Assembly (NCBI GenBank): GCA_003116975.1
Contig: BGKB01000010.1
Location: 593,220-657,219, forward strand
Source of the DNA: Aurantiochytrium sp. KH105
Taxonomy: Eukaryota > Sar > Bigyra > Thraustochytrida > Thraustochytriidae
DNA length: 64,000 bases
Direction of reading: 5' to 3'
Part shown: positions 23,401-30,456 of the stretch, piece by piece
Layout: each line of letters starts with the position of its first letter
Numbering within the stretch: position 1 is the stretch's first letter
Notes under the pieces: generated by a model
Told to the model about the DNA's origin: nothing
The model's input: only the letters and a program-made list of their open reading frames with translations
Databases searched by the model: none
Translations under genes and position numbers: made by a program

Positions 23401-24883
23401 TAATCGCTTTGCAGGAACCGCATCTGGGTCGGCAATGTGGGGAGGCGCGCGAGGAATACGCATGAGTCTCGTCGATTGGAACGATCTCATTGACCAGCTC
23501 GGTTTGCTACAGTTTGATGGGCTCTCCAACGCGGACTGCAACATTGTCTTTCAGTTGTCTATCCTCACAGTGGTCGATCTCGTTCAGAGCTGGGAAAAGG
23601 CATGCTCCCTTACCTTTGTGTCCTTTCTCGAGGCGCTTGCCCGTCTCGCGCTCTACCTTCCTCTCCCAACGCGGGCTGAGCTCGCGGCGCACGGTGTGAC
23701 ATCCATTGCTGCGTATTATGACCTGTACCACGCTGCAGATCTGTGGACGCTTCTGGAAGAGAATCTCAATTCACGGCATCACGCTTTCCACGACTGGCTC
23801 GTTGACCATGGCGGGCAGTATGCGCTGCGGCATCGTCGCCGGAGTTCGTGCGTCCGTGATGACGACGCGCCTCGAATTACGGATCTCGCGCAACGCTTGC
23901 AAGGGGCAACGAAGATGGCCGCAGAAGCCGACGTGCAGCATACAGTATCGTCTGAAAGCAACGATAGCCTCGGCAAGGGGGCATTTAACGGGTTGTCGAC
24001 GCTTTACCAAGAAGGGACGCTCTCGTCAATGATTGAGCCCGAGCAAGCTCAGGCGGTCGTGGACCTTTTCCTCGCTGTGGACTTTTTCAAGTCCAAGCGT
24101 GAGCTGCGCAGCATGTGTTGGACTCAGCGCCTAACGCCTCTCCACGAGTCGCAGACAAGCTTTGACGTCCTCGTTGCTCTTTCGTTACACCTTGAGGATA
24201 TTCAGAGTCAGCCCAAGATCCGAGTGGTTGACGGACTTCGAGCCCAGGGGCGTGAAATGCGCGAACCCTTGATTCGCATTGTGGAAGGCGTCGAATGCGA
24301 TATAGCAAATACTCCCTTCCCAAAACTGAACGCGAACTTGCGCCGAGACTATCTCGTCACCGCGCACACCGCTTGCGATGCAATTCGCAAGGACCTCGAA
24401 GACTCGAAATGGGCCGAACACCTCGAGACGGTCAATATGATGCCAATGCCGCCAGTCAGACTTTGTGGACATCAGCTTGAGGGTGAGCAAATCAAAATCA
24501 ATATAGGTCTGCCTCGATCCAGCGAGCAGGTGCGAATGATGATCAACGAAGCGGACGCGATCACGCTGAAGAGGCTCTGCTCTCGTCGTTTCGAAGAGCA
24601 AGCTTGTCGAATGCTGTATCGTGCCTGGAAGCTCCGCAATCCGCTCGAAGAGAGTGCTCAGATAGGGGTTCAATTTGAAGACCTCTCCCTCGACGAACGG
24701 CGCTCTTACATTCGCACAGTGCACATTGCAGTTCTTGTCTACGCTGATCACCTCCAGAGGTACTGGCAATACCGCTCGCAAGATGGCGGGGCCTCGGGCT
24801 CAAGTTCCCCTGCCCCTCGTAAATCGAGCTTGAAGAGAATGTTGCGTCCATCGCGCGGGGTGTCTGTCAGTTTTGCAAAGTGA
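17492..24883 (+). CDS. Giant armadillo-like (ARM) repeat protein of unknown function
   Basis: A single uninterrupted frame of 2,463 residues from ATG 17492. The first ~280 residues are disordered (Gln/Ser/Glu). From ~420 to ~950 the chain is a series of hydrophobic helices with ARM/HEAT-like spacing (SIYALVGLSKMAQCQENQ; HALIALWSLASCS; CCLGALAALSTDQNTQ), and similar helices resume from ~1,220 to ~1,560. Two disordered, Ser-rich inserts lie at ~950-1,030 and ~1,060-1,150; the second holds a Ser run coded by ATC/TCA repeats. From ~1,650 a different, apparently globular region begins (NFYPEHNLNPHAFLCPTTGL) and continues to ~2,260 with motifs such as CLSRNQYWQFLEDN. The C-terminal ~200 residues are helical and end in a basic tail. 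A large scaffold is likely. No enzyme motif was found and the family is not recognised. Confidence 0.8.
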   Translation: MKHPASEVLKNLGGTHVGTQLVQPVAGRKHRLRRNSIESELTGSSDVALAVQLKSQKRRLQRQGPATRAGMLTSSVLLQIPGAVDRYEKHRQQTSGANQASSKDISDVVHVILRSDFASPAPRSKAATQGQVSSRDKNQFHGQLGPTTKPQNPLPQQPSLPATAEAIETEAQSLTGPETESSNTANSKEKSCQQNSSGQIDVTTTANQQEVDSPKNSQDARADSEQTLDSLLSADMECVDWTHTEVARQQRKTEHMRKFSMLQLSAGSSKDLASSSSSNAVDSGETLNTKKKRALRLLRVMNRMYGDNDTPLQTFRFDDRKRFPVVGYAALSASTSTLSTLKKVFYNQTKNKHVLVGEDIVLVCCDIVGRTESQVVTTTFVKYLLSKFVNGRQARLRKTLENILTDFELGLSGDRIETAESIYALVGLSKMAQCQENQRHLAWDRQVNDGILNAVLNVLQHQEPDLVVHHRESIQFHALIALWSLASCSFVLCSRFGTLPVVPVLTRYLSVLHVYKEEISCVSKHVRCCLGALAALSTDQNTQAELWPVAAAELTWALSTFGIEPQTCALVFQIVRNGSVELRKYLESNFVAPRHAQYDSHSEGIENQEPGEDEPAFRLVLEMLAQSSEVLSSQSRSKRRILAHADDMLSVLANCSAIIPVIPAPFLDFVFQCAALQLSAKLVDAATEGHFVRCLLVVLTTMANKRTDDIRDRSCAALVEMYAKPRYVHNATTIQILSLEMLIDTFAGVDEVCVSPALVECTSTLMLKGLCPAASPSPDASEMQSAIAFNLARLRFRKSQRLLGCELLENEVIEALLDAFTEYKVSQPKLALQITAALVTITSFARRLADDRNLGRNVNQSLDKVTVVLDWYARANDDATTPSDWLRDTNVISNCASLVWNLRGSRLATPTHFRRLEVMSTAYFAKDKPVWALTNGAMCASLIDVSQKTKRKNSSDRSDIASSGVPAEDANDRAAGNPEPQSESSAIPSDGSAASGSSAYNNSRDDASDLLGPVSCASKSTTTSSKESGESSGPLQTTSDVSLFEAFAQNLSIQLKQCATLARHLQQYKQQQPEREHKQLQAESTATAGSATRAGSTSTSSFSSSSRQIGASKASSSSSSSSSSSPPQKNVNSSQAMSLELPESVPPLPHGATRMLQTTEKLIRSFGLAFQDDEDDSSRRLLETIQGRHQEESKEELMARLAANKRRADDKDIRQHIAKTRHDVSKPSELTIIQELYLDRVTATLSITETLLDELPSEVLDVVIRLIRADALQALCTLSAKDCNCAADHVRLASAKILWRLGSHFVQQSDSRKPCSDWQALAPRMIELTGACLRNAAAVITSRVEVPAATPSDFVAQVTSMALSVLTAIRADLAPRVDTSREGNEHTGIWRAIVDAKVHNAVLDMFICLCSDESVGSSFADHGIDCDRDQGAEQTIPKDAERARLLGCLLILSENPSLQLRLARRERAIELLYRIAKDRPANFSPNGIPSCRETCAELAGNTLLNLKANQGNLTAFYMVELSIPALRSKLKVWSDERHAHKPRKGMPAHTPLDPSCASDITLGARVPRRLDSSDQVHAEPLARRSATQWFVRVHEKAGPLGVAHLFAGRKTNMSDEDLLPAPKAKTATERLSAKAILLRGMTRQPTPPPIANFYPEHNLNPHAFLCPTTGLVLEIPLELVFTRESKSGYNAPLPSLRTSQSNMTSIARFLQASSMSITLEDDDEWDLEDSVFGPRADAKLDAGRFWNTEGVLQAAINWDLTMCMRKPSFVRAISSQYSKADLVTAVSYVENNYTFIGMAFLYYTSTERVEVRSLVDATYNIFCLSRNQYWQFLEDNSLLEVGSHLTISDFDDIFARVTSEFGAVSRQELRVSQQSAVFLHGKRGAPMCRYQFVELIFLLADALFVRAPPSHPQRVKMLCRAVLILVDCCFKQVAEIDSLNSDLFRHNSLYRVSIHNVFQRSARALREHVFNRFAGTASGSAMWGGARGIRMSLVDWNDLIDQLGLLQFDGLSNADCNIVFQLSILTVVDLVQSWEKACSLTFVSFLEALARLALYLPLPTRAELAAHGVTSIAAYYDLYHAADLWTLLEENLNSRHHAFHDWLVDHGGQYALRHRRRSSCVRDDDAPRITDLAQRLQGATKMAAEADVQHTVSSESNDSLGKGAFNGLSTLYQEGTLSSMIEPEQAQAVVDLFLAVDFFKSKRELRSMCWTQRLTPLHESQTSFDVLVALSLHLEDIQSQPKIRVVDGLRAQGREMREPLIRIVEGVECDIANTPFPKLNANLRRDYLVTAHTACDAIRKDLEDSKWAEHLETVNMMPMPPVRLCGHQLEGEQIKINIGLPRSSEQVRMMINEADAITLKRLCSRRFEEQACRMLYRAWKLRNPLEESAQIGVQFEDLSLDERRSYIRTVHIAVLVYADHLQRYWQYRSQDGGASGSSSPAPRKSSLKRMLRPSRGVSVSFAK

Positions 24884-25075
24884 AAGATTGAGTCACCATG
24901 CGCATGCCACGATACCAAGCGCAAAGACGCCCATATCGCAAAGGCTTTGCTGGAAAATGTCTGTTCTGATGACCAGCAAGTTTTTTTTTTTTAAACCTGA
25001 AACTTTATAGTACAGCCCAAAATCCATGAGAGACACAGGACTTTATATTTTTACTTGCAGAAACATCACTTTCAA

Positions 25076-27925
25076 TCATGGCCAAGGAGTCTTGGCATTG
25101 AGACTGATTTCCGCCAGCTGAGCGCGCGGTACGCGAACAGGGAGACCTCCATGTTTGGCGCCCTGTCGCTTCAGAAAAGCCTTGAGATTTGCATGCTCTG
25201 CACGAAGATTTTCCAGATCGCGCATTGTAGAGCGCGTCTCACGGACCTCGGCTCGCGCCTGCGCGAGCGATTTCCGGAGAAAGCGTACATTGCGCTCCAG
25301 AGATCCAATGTACTCTTCATCAAGCTTTTCCACCCGACGACTCGATGCTGGTGGCGAGGCAAGCGATGACAAAAACGAGGAACCATCCGCCTTTTTCGAG
25401 GCGACTGGGCTTTGCCCGTTTACAGCTTTGTCAGTAGCCTCTCGCGGTTTGTCAGCCTTCGCTCGCAGAGATGCAAGTCTACCCAAAAGTCCCTTGGCGA
25501 CGTGGCGAGCTTCTTCGGAATGAAGTTCCTCTGGATCTGGCGTGGCCACTGCCAACCATCGAGTAATGGTCTCCGGGTCAACTCGAGGTGGAGGAGGAGC
25601 CATGGCCGCGGCGGCCAACTTCGCACGAAGTTCTTCAACTTGACATCGCAAAGCGTTCAGCGCCTGATCTTTTTCGGACAAATGCGTTCGTGCGGCAGCC
25701 TCGCGCTCATTCGCCTGTTCATGGACCAGACGATGGTCTGCTCTGCTTTTGGCGAGTTGGGCTTCGAGATTCGCCATTGCGGCGCGTAAATGCTCCAACT
25801 CTTCGACCGAAACAAAGCCTGGACTTCTAGCCCTACTGGGATCCGTAGGTGTCTCACTCAAGAGCTGAGCGTTTTCGTCTTCGAGCTCGCGAATACGCAA
25901 GAGATGTTTCTCTCTCTCCGATCGAAGTGCTCCGAGCTGACGACGAGCGTGCTGGAGGTCCTCCATCTTCCGAGAGAAGATAATCTCATCACGCTCGAGG
26001 TCTGCGCGCGCTTCGCCAAGCTCGCTCCGAAGATCGTCGATACGAGCGTTGCATTCTGCATGGTTTGGATGCACGGGTTCCGCCAAGGCCCGTTCCATGG
26101 ACGCGACCTGTTCGAGAAGTGAAAGACGTTCCTGTTCCCATTCTCTCTCGCGGGACTCGAGCGCTTGCAGGCGTGAGGCAATGATTGCCGCTGAGCGCTC
26201 ACCGGCCTGTTGCCGCGCAGCGTCATTGGGCCAATCCTTTGCTTCGCGTTCTGACGCAAATGCCCTCCCAGCTCCTGGAAAATTGACATCATACATCGCG
26301 TTACGCAGGTATTTTTGGTGTCCAGACGTCGTCTCTGGAACTCTTTCTCTTTCGTCTGCATCGATGTGGTCGTCGGCGCCGTCTTCGTCATCGGGAGCAC
26401 CTCTAATATCATCATCATCGTCATCATCCGACGACGAGACAATATCGTTGAGAATTGGGAGATTTTTGATGTTGCGAGCTCGATTGGCGTATTTCAGCGT
26501 ATTGAGCGTCTCGGCAAGGTTCTCGTCAGCAGGGCTGATGCAAGCAATAAAAAGAGTGCGCGAGTTTCCGCCGAGACAGTCGCGGAGAAGGCGGGTAAGC
26601 TTTGATTGCCGGTAGGGTACGTGAACGCGCGATTGACGTGTCTCACTACCAAGCGTGCTAATGACGTTACCCAGTGCCAGAAGTCCCTGGTTGATTTGGA
26701 TTGACTCCTGGAAGCGCTCGCCCACCGCCCCGGTGCGCTTGTTGCGCTCGCTGCCGGCGAGATCAACGAGGTGAATCTTTGCCGTGCGACGACGTTGTGT
26801 GCGTACGTCTCGCTGTTCAATAAGCATCGTGAATATTGCGTGCGATCGCGATGATGTCGCATTCATCTGAGTGGACCCAGTGGTGCGACGCTGGGCTCCA
26901 AGACGCAGCTGGCGAAGCACATCGTCCACATTACTCACGGTGACCTCGGTTGCGCCTTGGACAATCACATTTCCGTCGCCGCCGTCGCGAATGTTTAGAT
27001 CTCGCTTCCCTCGGCCTTGGGGAACGTGAGTTGCTAAAAGGTCACAAACGCTTTCGTTGTAGACCTCGAGGTAGCTTACGCGAATTGCGACCTCGATATA
27101 GTCCGCCATGTCGAGAACTCGGTCAAAGACGGAGACACAGATGCGAGGCACTACACCAAGCGAAGAGAGATTGCCTTGGCCATCAATCTTGCCTCCGTCT
27201 TCCGAAGAAGGGCTTGGACGTCCTGCTCCAAGCAAGTTCGCTGCGAGAATGTCCTCTTCGGACCCCATTCCCATTGTGTAGGTCTTGCCAGAGCCTGTCT
27301 GGCCGTATGCGAGAACTGAAGCATTGTAGCCAAGAAAGCAGCCGTCGATGAGTTCCTGCACGCAATCTTTGTAAATATTCTCTTGCGTTGCCTTTGGCCC
27401 AAAGGCCATGTCAAAGGTGAAGGCGCGGTCCTTTCCCAATAGGACCTGCTGTCCCCCGAGCACCCGAGCACATTTGACACAGCCGCGAGCACGTTCTGCT
27501 CGAGCGATTGGGCGAAGTCGTACAGCAACCCGCACAGCTTGCATGACGCTAGCGGGCTCGCTCACTGCCGGCAGGTCTTTGTTACTAATAATGTTGTGTG
27601 AAGATGGGCTTGCACGCTTCTCGCGTTTTCTACCGGATGTGCTGCTGATGCTGCTGGTGCTGCTGCTACTGCTTCGAGTTGTTCGCGTCCCATCGTGGGA
27701 CCCGGTCGGGCTTGACGAGTTCCCTCGCCTTCCTCGCGGTCTCTGCCGGCGGCGACGGACTTCCTTTGCGTCGTCGCCCAAGTCGTCGTCCGTTCGAGTC
27801 CAGGCCCGCGCCCGTTGAGATGCCGCCTCGGCGCCGCCGACCCGGCTTCGAGGCGACGGGGTCCTCGGCACGAGGCCTCGCCCCTCGCGGCGCGCGCGCA
27901 GCGTCTGCTCGCCGAGGCGCGGCAT
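25076..27925 (-). CDS. Kinesin motor protein, kinesin-4-like
   Basis: A 949-residue microtubule motor. After a basic, low-complexity N-terminus of ~125 residues the motor domain spans ~128-475: VAVRLRPI at its start, P-loop GQTGSGKT near 207, switch I NATSSRSHAIFT, switch II LVDLAGSE near 386, the microtubule-binding segment YRQSKLTRLLRDCLGG, and the neck start NTLKYANRARNIKN. The sequence around the first strands and the FxGYNASVLAYGQTGSGKTYTMG block resembles kinesin-4 members (KIF4/KIF21/KIF27). An acidic linker (SSSDDDDDDD) is followed by long coiled coils (~560-760 and ~880-930) for dimerisation. It is shorter than animal KIF4 (about 1,200 residues) and lacks a Cys-rich tail. The start at 27925 is the first ATG, but the ATG at the MQAVRVAVRLRPI position would remove the odd N-terminus. 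Kinesin is certain; the subfamily is probable. Confidence 0.93.
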   Translation of the reverse strand: MPRLGEQTLRARREGRGLVPRTPSPRSRVGGAEAASQRARAWTRTDDDLGDDAKEVRRRRQRPRGRRGNSSSPTGSHDGTRTTRSSSSSTSSISSTSGRKREKRASPSSHNIISNKDLPAVSEPASVMQAVRVAVRLRPIARAERARGCVKCARVLGGQQVLLGKDRAFTFDMAFGPKATQENIYKDCVQELIDGCFLGYNASVLAYGQTGSGKTYTMGMGSEEDILAANLLGAGRPSPSSEDGGKIDGQGNLSSLGVVPRICVSVFDRVLDMADYIEVAIRVSYLEVYNESVCDLLATHVPQGRGKRDLNIRDGGDGNVIVQGATEVTVSNVDDVLRQLRLGAQRRTTGSTQMNATSSRSHAIFTMLIEQRDVRTQRRRTAKIHLVDLAGSERNKRTGAVGERFQESIQINQGLLALGNVISTLGSETRQSRVHVPYRQSKLTRLLRDCLGGNSRTLFIACISPADENLAETLNTLKYANRARNIKNLPILNDIVSSSDDDDDDDIRGAPDDEDGADDHIDADERERVPETTSGHQKYLRNAMYDVNFPGAGRAFASEREAKDWPNDAARQQAGERSAAIIASRLQALESREREWEQERLSLLEQVASMERALAEPVHPNHAECNARIDDLRSELGEARADLERDEIIFSRKMEDLQHARRQLGALRSEREKHLLRIRELEDENAQLLSETPTDPSRARSPGFVSVEELEHLRAAMANLEAQLAKSRADHRLVHEQANEREAAARTHLSEKDQALNALRCQVEELRAKLAAAAMAPPPPRVDPETITRWLAVATPDPEELHSEEARHVAKGLLGRLASLRAKADKPREATDKAVNGQSPVASKKADGSSFLSSLASPPASSRRVEKLDEEYIGSLERNVRFLRKSLAQARAEVRETRSTMRDLENLRAEHANLKAFLKRQGAKHGGLPVRVPRAQLAEISLNAKTPWP

Positions 27926-28219
27926 CGCGGGCCGGGCCCCAGTCGCTCGTTTGGCTAGCTTGCTAGCTTGCTAGCGTGCTAGCTTGGCTTGCTGGGGTGC
28001 GCGGCGCGCGAGGTTCTGCTCCAACTGGTGCTCCAACTGGCTAGGACGATCGATGTCTGTCTGCCTGCCTGTCTGTAGTATGCTGTATGTCTGTCTCCCG
28101 GGCAGGCAGCCTCTCCTCTCTCCTGTGACCGGCCAAGCAAAAGCCATCAAGCAATCAACCATGGCAAGCAATCCGTCAATCAAGCAATCAATCAATCAAG
28201 CAATCAAGCAATCAATCAG

Positions 28220-28263
<44 letters not shown>

Positions 28264-28714
28264 CCATCCAGTTGCCAGCATCCAGGCATGTCACGAAGCT
28301 GCGAGGCCCGCCAAGTTTTTTGGAGGTCACCTCGGGTCAACAAGTCCAACAAGTTCGACTGACTCGTGCAGACCCGGACCCCGGGCGAGGAGGGCCCGTG
28401 CGCAGGAGCTAGCGACTCGGAGCGAGCTGCGCCAAGCCGGTGGCGGCAGGCAGGCAGAGAGGCAGGCAAAAGCCAGGCGAGCAGGACGCCAAAGGGCGAG
28501 GGGGGAGAGGGGAGCGAGGGGAGGACGGCGCAGGCGAGCGCGCGAGCGAGCGAGCAAGCAAGCAAGCAAGCAAGCGACTTTGAAGTTAGTAGGCAACTTG
28601 CAAGCAAGCAGGCAAGCAGGCAAGCAAGCTAGCTCGGCGGGGTCTCAGGCTGGCCTCCAGGCGGGCGGGAGCGGCGCGACCGCGCGCGGGGAAAAGGAAA
28701 CAGGCAAGGGAAGG
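27926..28714. other. Divergent 5' region packed with period-4 repeats
   Basis: Between the kinesin and hydrolase start codons. It holds GCTA/TTGC repeats at 27953-27992, a CAAT-type tract at 28190-28263, an AAGC tract at 28554-28575 and further GCAAGCAGGCAAG units to 28632. No coding sequence is supported. Confidence 0.6.
28221..28263. repeat. (CAAT)n tetranucleotide tract
   Basis: About ten uninterrupted CAAT units, with interrupted copies extending upstream to about 28140. Confidence 0.95.
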
Positions 28715-29791
28715 ATGACGGCAACCACGCGCCTCGGCGTGCTCGCGGCCGCCACGGCCTTCGCAGTTCACACCGAAAAGGTGCAGGTGGAGACGCTCGT
28801 CTCTGCGGTGCAAATGACCTTGTGGCTCATGTTAGGCCTCTTGTCATTTCTCATTGTCAAGCAAAATGCCATCTTGTACATTCCGCACCCAGACCCAAGC
28901 ATGTCACGCGCGCCAGACGTGACGCCATTGGCATATGGCGACATGCCATACGAGGACGTGGAAATCGTGACTGAAGACGGCGTGCGCATTCATTCGTGGC
29001 TCATCTTGCAATCTGCGCAGGATCCTGCGGCGAATCGCGCGTGCAATACACTCATCTACTTTCACGGAAACGCTGGCAATGTGGCGAACCGGCTACCCTT
29101 TTATGCATCACTTCACGAAGAGCTGAAAGTCAACATCCTCGCGGTGGACTACCGGGGTTTTGGGAGCTCCCAGGGAGAGCCCTCGGAGCCAGGGCTCAAG
29201 GAGGATGCGCGCGCGGTTGCTAGATTTGCCGCCGACTGTAAGCACATAGATCCTGACCGGGTTTTCATCTTTGGCCGCTCGCTGGGTGGCGCGGTGGCCA
29301 TCGATCTGCTCGCTTCTGCAGATTGTGGCGTCAATGTCAGGGGACTGGTTGTGGAGAACACCTTCCTCTCCCTTGCCGAAATGGCCATGGTCGTCTACCC
29401 CTTTCTCAAGCCGCTGCGGCCATTCTTGCGACCACCGTTTCTTCGCAACGAATGGCGATCGCGCGATTGCATTGCAAGAATCCCGTGCCCGATCCTCTTT
29501 ATTTCTGGCGGACAAGACGAGCTTATTCCGCCGGAGCAGATGCGTCAGCTTTTTAGACTGAGCCGACGTGTGCCAGGGACGCAATTTCGTCTTGTTCCCA
29601 ATGGAGGTCACAACGATACTCCGCTTCACGGGGGCAAAGAGTATACGGCCACGATCGGAAACTTCTTTGAAGATGTTATTTCCGATCGCTTTGTGCAGGA
29701 GCACCATGCTGGCGCGCGGCGGGATACGGGCGCCTCTGTGGACTCGATTTTGTCCGAACCTGACGACTTTCACCATCACATTTTCTCCTGA
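28715..29791 (+). CDS. ABHD13: Alpha/beta hydrolase of the ABHD13/BEM46 family
   Basis: A 358-residue serine hydrolase from ATG 28715, the first ATG in the frame after a repeat-derived leader. A single hydrophobic segment at ~28-48 (LWLMLGLLSFLIV) makes it a membrane-anchored protein, as in the BEM46/ABHD13 family. The fold follows: the oxyanion-side motif FHGNAGN near 110, the strand VDYRGFGSSQGEPSE, the nucleophile elbow GRSLGG near 187-192, the acid in SGGQDELIPP and the histidine in NGGHNDT. All three catalytic residues (Ser, Asp, His) are present. Family length is about 340 residues, so the gene is complete. Members sit on ER or other membranes; substrates are poorly defined, with depalmitoylation reported for related ABHD17 proteins. 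The acidic, His-containing C-terminal tail is not a family feature. Confidence 0.9.
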   Translation: MTATTRLGVLAAATAFAVHTEKVQVETLVSAVQMTLWLMLGLLSFLIVKQNAILYIPHPDPSMSRAPDVTPLAYGDMPYEDVEIVTEDGVRIHSWLILQSAQDPAANRACNTLIYFHGNAGNVANRLPFYASLHEELKVNILAVDYRGFGSSQGEPSEPGLKEDARAVARFAADCKHIDPDRVFIFGRSLGGAVAIDLLASADCGVNVRGLVVENTFLSLAEMAMVVYPFLKPLRPFLRPPFLRNEWRSRDCIARIPCPILFISGGQDELIPPEQMRQLFRLSRRVPGTQFRLVPNGGHNDTPLHGGKEYTATIGNFFEDVISDRFVQEHHAGARRDTGASVDSILSEPDDFHHHIFS

Positions 29792-30456
29792 CCAGGGACC
29801 TTGCCAGGTGTTAGCTCTTCCTTTGCTTGCATATGCCGTTCCAAGATTCAAACGAACAAGAGAATGGCGTGGCAGTCGTTTTCTTGATGGACGAACAGGT
29901 TGAAACCCTCGAAAACGGAAAAAGAAGAAGAAAAGGATGGACATTTACTGTTACTACGTGAGCACAACCTTTCTTTTGTTTGTAGTATCAAAAGGTATGT
30001 GAAGGTCATCGTCCAGCGAGCGTAGCAATGCATCTCTAGCTACTGTAAGCCGTGTTGGCTGTCATGTGTGCAGTGTACGTTTGCAAACCTGACCTGACCT
30101 GGCGTCTCCTACTCGTGTCGCAATTGTCCCAAATGCAGAGGACGTACAGACGATCACGCGCTATAGCTTACAACTTTGTGCACTCGACCCTACCATGGTA
30201 CTATACATGATGCCTCTAAACCCCTTTCTTTCCCAACCCCCACCCCCTCCCCCCCCGCCCCCCCCCCCAAAAAAAATTGACCAGACTCAAGTGGACTAGA
30301 CCGGGCCTAGAGCCCATAACTGAGAAAATGAACGATTATCCGTGCATCACTCGACTCGACCCTGGAAATCACGAGAGTTTTAAGAAGAAAAGAAAAAATG
30401 CTGAGGTTGGTGGGGTTGGTCTCTGGAAGCAATTACATGCATGATCCCATCATCTC
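29792..30456. other. Convergent 3' region with a poly-C/poly-A junction
   Basis: Lies between two converging genes. A C-rich block at about 30236-30268, with runs of 5 to 12 C, passes directly into eight A. On the minus strand this is T-rich followed by several G runs capable of forming a quadruplex. No gene is seen. Confidence 0.6.
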
